Origin: Lineus longissimus
Taxonomy: Eukaryota; Nemertea; Pilidiophora; Heteronemertea; Lineidae
Direction of reading: 5' to 3'
Assembly (NCBI RefSeq): GCF_910592395.1
Contig: NC_088308.1
Coordinates: forward strand, 9,811,001 to 9,875,000
DNA: 64,000 nucleotides
The notes below the pieces were generated by a model. That model did no database searches, was not told where the DNA came from, and saw only the letters and a program-made list of their open reading frames with translations. Both the position numbers and the translations under genes were made by a program. The first letter of the stretch is position 1. The number at the start of each line of letters is the position of its first letter. This document shows positions 21,531-32,620 of the stretch, piece by piece.

Positions 21531-22010
21531 GAGTAGCAACCTAAGGTGGTGATGGAGGATTCTAGGGTTGTTTTCTTTATTCTGGAAGGTGCAAAGATAT
21601 TGTAAGTGCACAAATCTGATAGATGACAAATCATGTCATCTCTGAATTAACTGGTTATTTGTATTCTTGAATAAAAAAGTGAATATTTCATCATGCTTGT
21701 TAAACAAACAGTTAAACAATGCAATTTTGGCAATGCATTCATGACAAATATTGAACAAATATCTTTACCATATCTACCTCACAATTGCTTTGATATTGAT
21801 GAAGAGAAATACTTACACGTACCAGCACTTTTTACACGAACTGATGCCTTACACAGAATCTTCATAGTAATTCTAATCAGATGAGTCTAAGAGTAACAAC
21901 CCAAGTCGGTGATGGAGAATTTTAGGGGTTTTTTTATTCTGGAAGGTGCAAGAATGTGTTAAGTACACAAATCTGATAGATGCCTAATCATATCAACTCT
22001 GAATTTTAAA
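21531..22010 (+). repeat. Pair of direct repeats, about 120 bp, in the divergent spacer
   Basis: 21531-21650 and 21891-22010 share long blocks: gagtarcaacc, then ttctttattctggaaggtgca, acaaatctgatagatg, aatcat and ctctgaatt. Identity is roughly 80 percent by eye. They lie between the divergent genes at 20489-21214 and 22214, where control sequences would be expected. Confidence 0.65.
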
Positions 22011-22213
22011 ATTTGAATTTCAAATCTCTGACTGTCATGAAAACATCTGGGTATTGTATTATTTGAAATTCAAAGTCAACTGTTTTGATTGGCCTAATTC
22101 GGGATAACAAACAGGGCATACATTAAAAATGTACGTATATCGCAGCCAATCATATCACAGCACTTCTTAATTATTATAATACTGAATTAGGCGCAGGGGT
22201 GCTCATTTCTAGA

Positions 22214-22615
22214 ATGGACGCCCTACGAGAAGCATCATTGCCCTCGACGATCCGCGCTATTCTAAATTATGCACTGCACCAGGCATTTTACCCAGACGGG
22301 GTGCATTCGCCAAAACAGGTGTATGTGCTGGGAGAGGAGGCATACAACGATAACATTCGAGAAGTGAAACAAGATGGTAAAGGTACACTAGTGGCTCTGG
22401 GGAATTTCTTACACCTGGACGACCTGTTCATTCTGAACAGAAGTATCGATCCATCGGAACAATTCGGACCTTTCACCATGAACAAGATCTTTTTCATGAA
22501 ACGTTCAAAAGTCAGAACAATAACCCAGTGCCTGGAATTTCTTGGTGTTGCCGACTTGGACAAGCTGATTAGGAGCAAATACTGGAAGCTATATGAAGGT
22601 CGTACACCCATTTGA
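22214..22615 (+). CDS. Unrecognised 133-residue protein beside the Polinton
   Basis: ATG at 22214 (MDALREASLPSTIRAIL) gives an unbroken ORF with normal amino-acid composition and alternating hydrophobic segments (QVYVLGEEAYNDN, then VALGNFLHLDDLFILN). No domain is recognised. It overlaps by four bases with the following ORF (to 22887) in another frame. The two may be halves of one protein split by a frameshift, or two genes. An AATAAA follows at 22959. It is divergent from the minus-strand Polinton genes, so it may be a Polinton accessory gene. Confidence 0.45.
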   Translation: MDALREASLPSTIRAILNYALHQAFYPDGVHSPKQVYVLGEEAYNDNIREVKQDGKGTLVALGNFLHLDDLFILNRSIDPSEQFGPFTMNKIFFMKRSKVRTITQCLEFLGVADLDKLIRSKYWKLYEGRTPI

Positions 22616-22887
22616 GCAGCGCTCAACCGAATTTCATGAAACAATCACTCGAATTTGCTTTTTCTACTTACAAACCTGAACTAATTCACTGTAAAGGCAT
22701 CATAATAGTGCCTACTATTTCAAGGGAAGAATGTGACAATAATCATGAAAACAGAATCAAAATTGTACGCAGGGAGAGACTGCCCATACCCATGATCAAA
22801 CTTTTCCCCAAATCCTGGTGGATTCTTCAAGGTTGTCGTACCGCTAGCTATGAGGACTATATTGCATGGCATTTGGCTTTCAAGTAG
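22612..22887 (+). CDS. Second half or partner of the unrecognised gene at 22214
   Basis: This frame is open for about 90 residues with plausible protein composition (FAFSTYKPELIHCKGIIIV, then LFPKSWWILQGCRTASYEDY) and ends at TAG 22885-22887. No ATG starts it near 22612; the first in frame is at about 22636. It starts exactly where the upstream ORF stops, which favours a frameshift within a single gene. Confidence 0.35.
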   Translation: MSSAQPNFMKQSLEFAFSTYKPELIHCKGIIIVPTISREECDNNHENRIKIVRRERLPIPMIKLFPKSWWILQGCRTASYEDYIAWHLAFK

Positions 22888-22958
22888 CGCATTTTGACAT
22901 TTTTAAATGCATGTGCACAAATATGTAGTCGTTTTCTTGTACATTTTTACCAGTCTTC

Positions 22959-22964
22959 AATAAA
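22959..22964 (+). promoter_or_regulatory. Poly(A) signal after the unknown plus-strand gene
   Basis: AATAAA occurs 72 bases after the last stop codon, in the sense direction of the gene at 22214-22887. It also lies just outside the left end of the MITE at 22974. Confidence 0.4.
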
Positions 22965-22973
22965 ACAGCAGTC

Positions 22974-23198
22974 GGTGGGCAAGAATAGGAAGCGTTGACC
23001 TATCCAAAGCAAAAAATGGCTCTTTTTAACCATTTTTTGCTTCTGAGCTGATGACGGTTACCTAGACATGTATATTTTTCAAGTATCTAGGCCAACGGTT
23101 AGCCTCGTTTGATTTCAAACTCAGCTAATCAACAACAAAATTCAAATTTAAATTTTCAAACATCTTGATAGGTCAAGGTCTTCCTATTCTTGCCCACC
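22974..23198. mobile_element. Short MITE with TIRs of about 34 bp
   Basis: The left end GGTGGGCAAGAATAGGAAG... is mirrored at the right by ...CTTCCTATTCTTGCCCACC, and the inversion continues through TTGACCTATC. In the middle, 23007-23042 forms a hairpin (AAGCAAAAAATGG / CCATTTTTTGCTT). There is no coding capacity. The target duplication is not clear. Confidence 0.7.
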
Positions 23199-24589
23199 TT
23201 CTACTCTTATAGTTATCAAGAATAGACTAAGCTTACTCTATGCTTTAGTCTGTTGGTGGTTTTCTTTTGCATGCAAAATGTCGTAACTATCGTGCCTTAT
23301 GGACAGATTAAAGTACACCCGCATGGACAGGTCAGTGTAACCTTTCGTGCGTTCTGATTCTTAACCAGATCCTGATTGGCACTCAGCGATTATGTGAAAG
23401 AGTTACGCCGTTCGTATTAGTCGCGGGTCAAGAAAATAGAAGTGCAGTTATACACAATACCGTAATGCAGTTATCATGCAGCGGTAGACTGAAATTTATG
23501 TTCAGTGTATTACGTATTTTTTAAATTCATTTACAAATTTATTTTTGTTTTTTGGACTAACGGCGCGTGTACCATCGGCTGTCCGTGTAGGTCAATGAGA
23601 ACACATCGTAATATGAACTTTTGAGAAGCATTTCCAAAGAAAAAACAAATCGATGTAGATCAATGTTTTTGGCATTTGAGAGAATGATCTCGTGAACAGT
23701 CCATAGATGCTCTGCTACCATGAACACAAGCTCCCTGGATACGGGGTAACCAGAAGACCTGCTGCCTTAGACCGGTTGCACTTGCAAAGAGACTAACTAC
23801 TGGTAGACGATGAAGCCGGAAGACAAGAGTATTAATTAGAATACATGTACATGTAGTTTATTCGTACTTACAATCAAAATCAGTTTGTAATCCTTAACGG
23901 CAGAGCACGCTCAAAGTCCTAGTTCAGAGGTGGTTGGCAACAGAGAGAGAGAGTGTGTGTGTCGCACCAGTATTCAGGAGCCGAGCCACGAGTCCAGAGT
24001 CCGGCATTATTATGAAAGGTTGTTAATCAAAGAACTGCCGAGGCCATCTGATATGAGGGGGTCCAGAAAGAACTGACCATGTCAGGTGCCTCCCTCTGGT
24101 AGACATTTACCAGCGCAAAGCCGTGTTTGGACAGCCACATTCCAGGTGACCACGACCGGTGTAATGTTTTTGAGTGTTTCTGTTTTTGAGTGTTTCCCCT
24201 CATTGTTTGGGAACGCTCAAAAATAGATTGACAAGTTTTTCTGTGTATCCCCCCTATTGAAAAGTCGTGGTCTCTCTAGCTGCCTATTGTTTGGAAACAC
24301 TGACACATGGGGAAAAACCACAGATGTTACACCGGGACGCTAAACAATACTTTTACTAGCGAAACTGATTAGCTATCCCTTTAAGACATGACTTACGAAA
24401 CTTTGTTTATTAGACTCCGAACGCGCGACTCTAACTCTCGAACTTTTGACCAATGTGATTACTTAAGAAAGGTGCGAAACAAAGGCGAAGAGCTTACCGA
24501 ATTAAGAGAAGGCCAGTCCCTATCCGTTTTACAAATTAACCATATGAATACCGTGAAGCCTATAGTTCCAGGACTTCACGTTACAGTAC
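23199..24589. other. Intergenic stretch without recognised gene
   Basis: Only short chance ORFs are seen. There is a short AG/TG simple repeat at 23944-23963 and a duplicated phrase tttttgagtgtttc at 24168-24195. Nothing else stands out between the Polinton and the ELOVL duplication. Confidence 0.45.
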
Positions 24590-25208
24590 AATGGGTGAGG
24601 TCAAGTATTGGGTTTAAGACAAAACCGAGTTAAAACCAAGTTTATCCCGGTTTAAAACCAACTCTCGGTCTTAATTTGACCACATGAAACTGCCCTAGGA
24701 TTAAGACTAGATTGAAACCGAGATAAAACCTTAGATAAAAACTAAGATAAAGCCAGGCTAAAACTTAAGGATTTGCTGAATCAGTTCTCATGCATCATGC
24801 GCTGGTTTAGTCTCAAATGCCTCTCAATTGGTTCTCCGCTGAAGGCAGGCTTTCTTACAAAGTTGTCTCCTCTTTGCTGAGCAACAGCAACTATTACAGG
24901 TAGAGCAAACATGACTGCTGGTTTTATTCTGATATTTGACCTCAGCACAGTCTTAAGCCCTAGGACTTAAAACCGACCATGTACATTTGGTAGTGCATTT
25001 TACAAAACTTTTAGCTCTCTGTTCAGATTAAAACTTCCAAAGTTTTATCAGAGTTTTCAAACTTGTCTTAAATCTGTCTAAAGACAGTTTCAAGACAGTT
25101 TTAACCAAAAACATGTTGGGAGGTCAAATACCAGTTTTAGCGCAGCCTAAAACTTTCTTAAAACCGGTTTTAAAATCTGGTTAAACCCAATACTTGACCT
25201 CATCCATT
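24590..25208. mobile_element. MITE with 28-bp TIRs, full copy
   Basis: The left end AATGGGTGAGGTCAAGTATT is inverted at the right as AATACTTGACCTCATCCATT, with one mismatch over 28 bases. The interior carries many GGTTTTAA/TTAAAACC words near both ends. In the second ELOVL block the right half survives (to about 34664) but the left TIR is lacking, so the segmental-duplication breakpoint lies inside this element. Confidence 0.75.
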
Positions 25209-26060
25209 CCCACATATTTGAAAATATAATCAAGAGAAGCAGATAATGTAGAAAGAGAAATTTATTTAATAAACGAGAGCGAAATCGAAATAGGTGACGT
25301 AGCCTACATCTAATTTATTCGGATGGTGATAGACCAATATGATACGCACCAGATAGATCGTGCACACTGACAATCGTGCCCACCGCCGTAGAATATTCAT
25401 TAAAGCGAACCTCCACCAGAAGAAGAGCCACCATGCTCTCGGCCGATGTCCACATGAATCAAAACTACATGTCCCTTGCACGTCGATTAGTGTATCATAC
25501 ACTGCTGATATAACATAGAGCATGTTGGTTCTTCATCTGGAACAATTTGATTGCTAAAACATATAATGGCTAATTATAGTGTAATTCAAAATTATATGGA
25601 TTTCTTGAAGCTATATGTGACTACAGTAGGTGGTCCAAACATACAATATACTCTCAACTCGGCTGTATAAGACCAGATCATATATTTCTTGCCCGCCCAT
25701 TATATGTTAATCATACATGTAGGATTACCCAAAATCACGATTCCAACCAATGAGGTCTGACGAGAATTTGTATAGGCCTAACACCTCTAACCTGGATGAA
25801 TATCCTTGTGAATAAACATCATAAATGTGGTATTGGGCGGTATTATCAACCTGGTCTTATAGAGCTTTTTTACCTTATTTTTGATTAAGTCGCGTTTTTG
25901 TTCAGTACGAATCGTGAATGTATTATGGATAAAAATGTCAGTGACATAGCATGTGCTTCTTGGAGAAAACCAATTCAATACAATGTACGCTGTTTGATTT
26001 CTGCCGCATGTAGTGATACAGTGATACAGTGTTATACAAGCCAATGACAAAACCACCTCT

Positions 26061-27189
26061 CTATTCCGCTTTGCTTTTTTTTCTCCCAAGATCCACGGGT
26101 CTACCGACATAGGAATGGTAGTAAAAGTTTGAAAATAACACAGTCATGATGAGTGCATACAAAATGGAATAGATGCAGAAATTATGGTTTAGATACCCGT
26201 AGACGCTGAAACAAAATCCGATCAAGAACTGGGCTATTTGAAGTTGGGTGACTTGTTTTTTCCATTGAGGTGGGTGGTCAGGACACATGGCGGCCATCCC
26301 GTAATAGATGTAGAGACAGATATGGACAAAACTGTTCATGCCGAGGTATAAAGCTATTGCCGGCCACGGGGTGTAGGCGGCAGAAAAGTTACTCAGCATT
26401 ACCATGGAACTGTGATGAAACACGTGTAGGAAGGAGATCTGGCGTTGTCTATGTCTAATCACCATGAAGACAGTGTCCATCAGTTCTAAGTTCTTCGTAA
26501 AGTAGTACAGGTAGTACACTTTTCCCAAGCCCTCTACGGGTTTCATACCGTAGATTGACGGACTTTTGATGAAACCGAAATAGACAAATCCGAGGAAGGT
26601 GCAGATGCTTACAAAACAGCAGATGAAGTTGTACACAACTAGTACCTGAAGAGTCGAGAAGGGAAATGTTGAGGAAACTTCGCCTAAAGAATAGATACTG
26701 GACTGGAGGCATTGTTGTCTCTCCTGACACCGCAAGGGTGGAGCTAAAATGGTGGCCACAACCGATTCGATAGCTGAGGTCTTGGCAAAATACCATGCAT
26801 CTCCCGCGACCCGAGCGTTGTTCTGTGAGACAACCAATACTGACAATGAGGTGTCTAAAGTATTTATCAAATTGCTTATGTCCGAATCGACATACGGCAT
26901 CAAAGAACTAGCAAGATCAGAAATTCGAACGGGATGGGGTGAGATGCATTTAAGACGCTGGTTAGCAATTGCACTTTCTTTGATCCCCTAAACGAATACT
27001 ACTCCTACCGAAAACTGCCTATTAGTGATTACCCCGACTTACCGGTCTGACGAATACTGGCTTGGTCATGGCCTGCCACAGAGGCGACATCAGCACCAGA
27101 AACATGTAGGCACAGAACGTTTTAAAGGACGACAAACCAACCACTGTATTGAGGAAGATGGTTAACGTAATGGTGTTATTCTCAGCCAT
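26061..27189 (-). CDS. Fatty-acid elongase (ELOVL/ELO family), copy A, two exons
   Basis: Exon 1 is 27189-27043 (49 codons from ATG, donor GTAAGT, phase 0). Exon 2 is 26645-26061 (194 codons plus stop, acceptor TTCAG). The 243-residue protein is a multi-span ER membrane enzyme. ELO hallmarks are KNLELMDTVFMV (residues 100-111), the catalytic box HVFHH (123-127), MNSFVHICLYIYYG (152-165) and TQLQIAQF (182-189). It should condense malonyl-CoA with a long acyl-CoA in the first step of chain elongation; chain specificity cannot be read. The C terminus KSKAE fits a KXKXX ER-retrieval signal. It is shorter than vertebrate ELOVLs (about 270-310). All blocks are intact. Confidence 0.92.
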
Positions 27190-27692
27190 TCTGACTGCAA
27201 GTGTTTCTCTGAAAATATCAAATGTGCAGATGGGATTTTAAAGGCCTTCGCTTGCTCAAAAAGTTTGAAAAAGTAGCCTCGAACTTTAATATTTAGTTGT
27301 TTAAATGCGCACTGACTATAAATATGAACAATGCCGTTGTGTAGACGTCCATGTACGCATATACATCGGGTGGATAAAAACGCGCCAAAATTCAAGGGTT
27401 AATGACTTCTAAGATATCCAGTCTGTGGCAACAACTTGAGAATTAGATTTATTGCAAAATAAAAATGCAGTGTCAAAAAATGCAGTGTCGAATACCTCAT
27501 CAATACTCTCTTTAAGACCAAATGTTACGCATAAATTCAGAGCGCTGTATCTCAAAAGGCGCCCAGCCCATCCCAATGAAATTTCATGTATTTCATAATC
27601 CGCGCATTTCCCCTGCACAGTGCGTTTGTGAGTTCGAAATCCGGCTCGGTATGACCCGTGCCAGCGGTTGTCTAAAGTATTAAAAAGGCCGG

Positions 27693-27843
27693 TTACAACC
27701 GATTAGGTGACTATCGCCCGAATAAGTGACCCAGTGGCAACTCGTGTGTACCCCCTTGGAAAGGAGATCACTTTATTGGTTGATTTTGTGTCACTTATTC
27801 GATTGGGTCACTGAATCGGGCGATGTCACCTAATCAGTTGTAA
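27693..27843. mobile_element. 151-bp fold-back MITE, block A
   Basis: The arms begin TTACAACCGATTAGGTGAC and end GTCACCTAATCAGTTGTAA. The inversion continues through ATCGCCCGA and AAGTGACCCA with small gaps. The same element lies at 37024-37174 in block B, so it predates the duplication. Confidence 0.8.
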
Positions 27844-28778
27844 TAGATACAAATGTACATTTTCAACACAACACAATTGGTATCAATCTACCTTTCGATA
27901 TCAATATATACATGTAGCTATCGAATGGACCACCACAATTTCCCCGTGGTGCCAACGTACCCAATTACATTTATGAATGTGCATGGTTGATCTTATCACA
28001 AACTTGCAGTAAAAAAAACCCAACTCGGAAAGAAAAGGAAATTGATTCAATCTACAAGTAAGATATCGTTCGCTTGAGGCACTGCGCAGATCGAGTAATC
28101 TGCATTACTTACCTGGTATATACTAGTTATGAAACCGTAGCACTGAGTGTGTATACTCGTATTCGAGGTTTTAGAGCCGTGAGTAAGTTATGTCTGCCAC
28201 ATACCATTGTATTGTGTAGTACATCATCAAAAAATCAATCTTTCCATGGCAATTGGATGTGCGTGCCAGGAGGGGAAGACCAGGTGTTCTATCCTCAGGG
28301 TTAGGTAATATTTCAGAAACATTATGACTGCTACGCTGTGGCCTGTCACTGTAAACATTGTCTCGTTTTTTACTAGAAAATTGGTCAACTGACATGACTT
28401 AATCCGGCTAGGTGATCTACGCCGGAATTTTAAACAGAACACGAGAAGTTAAATTTTCTCATGGGGAGAAAAAGTAAAATGAAGCGGGAAATTGACAGAT
28501 CGATGGTCTTTGGATGCTCTCACGCAAAGTCTTTCCCGGGGCCTACTCAATTTTTACCATCAAATCTATCACATAGAATTTTACTGCAAGATTTATGAAA
28601 AGTATTTGAGGGAGGTACTTTTGCGGGAGGTGAACATATGCGACAGGTATTTTACCGGCCGCATATTTCTTCTTTATGTCTCCTCCCACGTTCCATGCAT
28701 GCATTTGGTCAAGAGTGACCGCATGTGGAACCAGTACATACAAGGCATACCCCACTGTAGTGGTTCATGCTAGATTAA
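27844..28778. other. Non-coding flank of ELOVL copy A
   Basis: Conserved in block B, but with only short chance ORFs and no domain. It ends at the TTAA target (28775-28778) of the transposon. Confidence 0.5.
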
Positions 28779-30674
28779 AGGGAAGGGCCCGCCAAAAAAT
28801 GGGGAGTTTTGGACGGCCCGGTCAAAACCTTAGGCGGGAATAAGGTTTCATTGATAAATATAAGGAGTTTCAAGGCCCCCAAATTACTTGTAAGGTTCAA
28901 TAGATACTGGCCTTTCATTGGTTTACCGTTTGCGTATCATTTACATACTCTCATCTTGAAAAATATGACAATATTTACGATCACGTTATTGATTTTTGCA
29001 ACATTTTCGGTAACGCGCCCCTTGCGGATCTGTAAGGTACCACTCGGATGCTTGAAAAATGTTAGTGGCGTGGCTCCATCTGCTACAGCTGTCACCGCGC
29101 CGGTGTTAGTCTCACGTCTTGGCGTCTGCACCACCCTTCGGGGACACCTCAATGCCGTTGGCGTACTGACGAGACCAGCGTCTCTAGAGGCTCCGACATT
29201 CGCCATGAGCAGTGACAGGTCACTTGGCTGGAATGGCCCCATCTCCTCTTCACTCATGTTCATTGCCGGCAATTCTGGCAAATATCATGAGTCGTCACGG
29301 TTGTCAAACAAGTCTTGGATAATATGCTGCTCCATTTCTTCTGTACTGTTCGGATCAGGGGCCTCGCTCTTCACCGGCCCAGAATCCACCGGCGACTCGA
29401 AATCTCTCCATTTTCCATTTTCTCCTCTCTCCAACTCACTACTATCGCTATTGACTGCGTAACATACACTAACATTCTTTCGCTATCATTGCTAACTTCA
29501 TTTACTAGAACACTGGCCTATGTAACCCCTAGTGGACAAGGAGGATACCGCGGTGACGTCACGGCTTTTCCAAGATGGCGCTGCATATTGTAAACAAACT
29601 CGATCCACGGCCAAGGGAAAATCAAGTCATCAAAAAAGTTAGATTTTTCGCATCAAGTCAGAGTTATTAGTACTTTTCTGCTATGATATAAGTCTTCAGA
29701 CAATAAGCTATCATTTGAATAATGAAAAGTGCTGTTTTGATGGGGAAAAATAGGGTTTTTTAAACCAAATAGCCGGCACCGATCTTCCAAAATTAGCGAT
29801 GGTTTCAAAACAGTCTCCCAGATATGGGGCAATCTCTTCATTATCATAATGGGATTTGGAGGCATGTTTACAGATTTTACAAGTTCGAGACCTGTAATAC
29901 CTAAAACTCGCATAGATCCCCATAGATCCCCTCTATTTGTCGAGTTAGCGCCCCTGTAAGATCATGCATTTTCGGACACTAGAACGAAATCTTCCTGCGG
30001 ATATCGCGGTTTTGGTGATGATTTAAGGAGAAATTGACTGTTCTTAGAGTTATATGGGACAGAAATGAGTTCATATACTTCATGAATACATGAATATATT
30101 ATGATATGGGCGGGCTTCTAAGTCAAAACAATAACAAACTCAACTGCATCTCTACTGTATATTGCGTAGTGCATTGCCTAGTGTATTTCGTAGTGTATTT
30201 TAGCGGAGACATTATTTCCGCACTTTGGCCACGCCAAACGTCTTTTTTATTCGTGGAAGTTAATCTGCTCTGTAAATTTTATTTTACACAGGAAGAATCC
30301 ATACTAGGTATTGCAATATTTCATGTCTATTGGTGTTTTTGTGTACAGGAGCGCACCAGACAGCGAGACGTGGAGATGTGTTCAGTGCTGGTGCTGTCAG
30401 TAGACTGAATCTGATTGGCCATAGCGATCACTAATATGGGTCGGGATCACGTGATGTGACGTCACCGCGGTATCCTCCTTGCCTAGTGGAAACACCTGAC
30501 AGCGCCGCCCGGCATGATACACGTGCTACTGGCATATTTATAACTCGTAGTAAATAAGGTTGTAAAAATATGCAAATGAGATGCCGTATATGGAAACCAT
30601 GACGTCACTAAGCAGTGCTTATTTCTGCTACGGGTGGCGCTGGTGCTTGCTTCTGGAGGCGCTATTCAACCTCT
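28779..30674. mobile_element. TTAA-flanked DNA transposon, copy 2, with nested element
   Basis: TTAA at 28775-28778 and 30675-30678 flank the element. Block B preserves the empty site with a single TTAA at 38936-38939. Ends and most of the interior match 13950-14781. This copy also contains a nested 945-bp element (29537-30481), and keeps a segment (about 29062-29235) that copy 1 lacks. The minus-strand acidic coding remnant (DFES..GPV..EAPDPNSTEE, about 29340-29400) is partly retained. Without the nested element it would be about 0.94 kb. Confidence 0.88.
29537..30481. mobile_element. 945-bp non-autonomous element with perfect 26-bp TIRs and 9-bp TSD
   Basis: The left TIR (29537-29562) starts CAAGGAGGATACCGCGG and contains TGACGTCA. 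The right TIR (30456-30481) is its perfect inverse. The 9-bp direct repeat CCTAGTGGA lies at 29528-29536 and 30482-30490. The other TTAA-element copy shows the empty site near 14586-14597. A 9-bp duplication fits Mutator-like elements, although terminal CA with 8 bp would fit hAT or P; assignment is open. No transposase is encoded. Confidence 0.88.
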
Positions 30675-31052
30675 TTAATGGTATGTCTATGTGCATTTTC
30701 TTACCTTATTTTAGCGAGCCAACAACTTATCTTTTCGCGATGCCGCTCCTACTCCGTCGTAAGGTCACGCCAAGAGTGAGCCCATTCTACAACGGTGTTT
30801 ACCTCAGTACACATGCAAACACATGCATGCAAATGTTAGCGGTGATATATTGAAAATGTTACAAAAGCTTTCCCGTGGATCGAGTTCACCGCACGAATAT
30901 TTCACTTCATCACTATGGCAAATATTCAATAGTCTATTCAGCACAACTCAAATCCATTCAGCCGCACATCATTATTAATTTTATCGATTTAATTTTAAGG
31001 TCCAACATGTATGCTGCATGTGGCCATCTATACATGTATACTGAACACTTAA

Positions 31053-31271
31053 AGGGGATATTCAGTCAGGCGAGTGCACATCAGACAAGCCTATGAAGAA
31101 AAACCAAATCGTGGCTTTATCTTGTGACAAACCATGCTAAACCGTTGTACAAAAGGTATATGGATTTACTTTGGCAAAAGGTCGGGATGCGTGCAACAGG
31201 GTCCGATTTTAGCGACACCCTTAGGGCCCTCTAATCTTAAGAGCAGGAAGATGGACGACTCCATATCCCCT
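31053..31271. mobile_element. 219-bp TTAA MITE, block A
   Basis: TTAA at 31049-31052 and 31272-31275 flank TIRs AGGGGATATTCAGTC / GACTCCATATCCCCT. The AGGG start is shared with the large TTAA element, so the same transposase family may have moved both. A copy lies at 39308-39526 in block B. Confidence 0.8.
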
Positions 31272-31953
31272 TTAAGTATTTTGAAACGTCCAACACTCTG
31301 TCTCTAACTATCTTGAATGTTTATGATGCACCACAAACGAGCGATTTCCGTCGCAGCGACATCTAATCAAGATCGCATGCGACAATATTTCGTTACCTTG
31401 CCGTTTTCATTGTAGGTGTCTGTGATTGACAAGAATCAGTCATCGCTGGAACCTGGCCGAATACCAAACAGTTTCCCGTTTCCCGGTGGAGTCATTTGCG
31501 GAGCGCACAAGCCGATTCCATATGCATCGAGGACAGCGTTTCAGAGGCGTTGGACTAATTTCGATAAAGGCTAAAGAGCAATGTAAAATCTCACTGGGAG
31601 GGGCTGTGCCATTATGAGTCGCCATTTGGGTATCTAATGAATTAAAATTCTACCTGTCCACTTCGGAACAATAGCTGGAAACCAGGTTAGCAGGGAGTGG
31701 GCGTCCATGCCATTAGCATGACAAAGTCTTATGGTGTCCAATAAAAATGCAGGATTGAATAGAAAATAACTGTTCAAAGTAATGGAATACAACTATGTAA
31801 GTCCAACATGATCATTAATAATTTAAAACGATGAAATGATTTTGGCAAATAATTCAATTCCCAAATGGCGCCTCATAAGCCCCTCCCTTTTAAAATTTCT
31901 GGATCCGCCATTGTTCATAATATCACTGGTCGACCGTTGTTAAATCGGGCAGC

Positions 31954-32505
31954 GTACAGTGTACATTACTGATCTCCTAAATATGGGCATGCACGTCACG
32001 ACACGCCCACCACACACCCATGATATGCACCAATCAGCGCTCCGCTTACTACGCCACCCTACGGGGCCTAATTGAACTACGAAGCGATGTGATCATACAG
32101 GGTGACACAGAGAAGATTGACTACATCATGCAGTACCGGCTGGCACTTATCCGTACATAATCTTAAGCATGACAAGAAACGTATAAGAAGATTTATTACC
32201 GAAGGTTTTAGGTGGGTTTGGAGATGAAAAATGAGAACGAATTCCTTATTTTCGTGATGTCACCAGTTCTCAGCGGACACATTTTTTAGTGATTCCCGAG
32301 TGAATGTTTGTCTTATCTTCCAAGCTTAAACAGAGCATCATATATACAAAATAATTTTTAGGAATTAGTCGCAGATCCGTTTTAATATTCCATATTTGGG
32401 AAAAACCCAAACGTCCTCCGGGTAGGCCTAGTGACCGGTTAGTGACCTAGGCTTGGTAAGGTCCGTATAGGCCTACCCCTGATGTCACTAGCCGAGTTAA
32501 AACGA
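31954..32505. other. Spacer between the two ELOVL duplication blocks
   Basis: About 550 bases unique to this position, with no ORF of note. It marks the junction between blocks A and B. Confidence 0.6.
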
Positions 32506-32620
32506 ACCGAGTTAAAACCAAGTTTATCCCGGTTTAAAACCAACTCTCTGTCTTAATTTGACCACATGAAACTGCCCTAGGATTAAGACTAGATTGAAAC
32601 CGAGATAAAACCTTAGATAA

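Larger units (their letters stand above)
14996..22900. mobile_element. Decayed Polinton/adintovirus-like element (partial)
   Basis: Minus-strand remnants follow in order: a structural protein, the packaging ATPase, a 450-base gene-less gap, then the protein-primed family B DNA polymerase and two linked hypothetical genes. An unknown gene is divergent on the plus strand. PolB plus a FtsK/HerA-type ATPase defines the Polinton/Maverick group. No retroviral-type integrase, cysteine protease, major capsid protein or terminal inverted repeats are visible, so the copy is truncated on the left at the LINE junction and internally deleted. Every recognisable gene is broken, so this is an old copy. Confidence 0.8.
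24624..31953. repeat. Segmental duplication block A (ELOVL)
   Basis: From accgagttaaaacc at 24624 to cgggcagc at 31953, the sequence parallels block B at 32506-40353 at high identity. It contains a complete two-exon ELOVL gene, two MITE families and flanking non-coding DNA. Unique to block A is the TTAA element at 28779-30674. Not in A are the tandem-repeat element (32621-34189) and the segment 37836-38656 found in B. Confidence 0.93.

Noticed and set aside
22288-22644. Minus-strand ORF opposite the unknown gene
   Set aside because: It lies wholly opposite the better-composed plus-strand ORF and has no other support.
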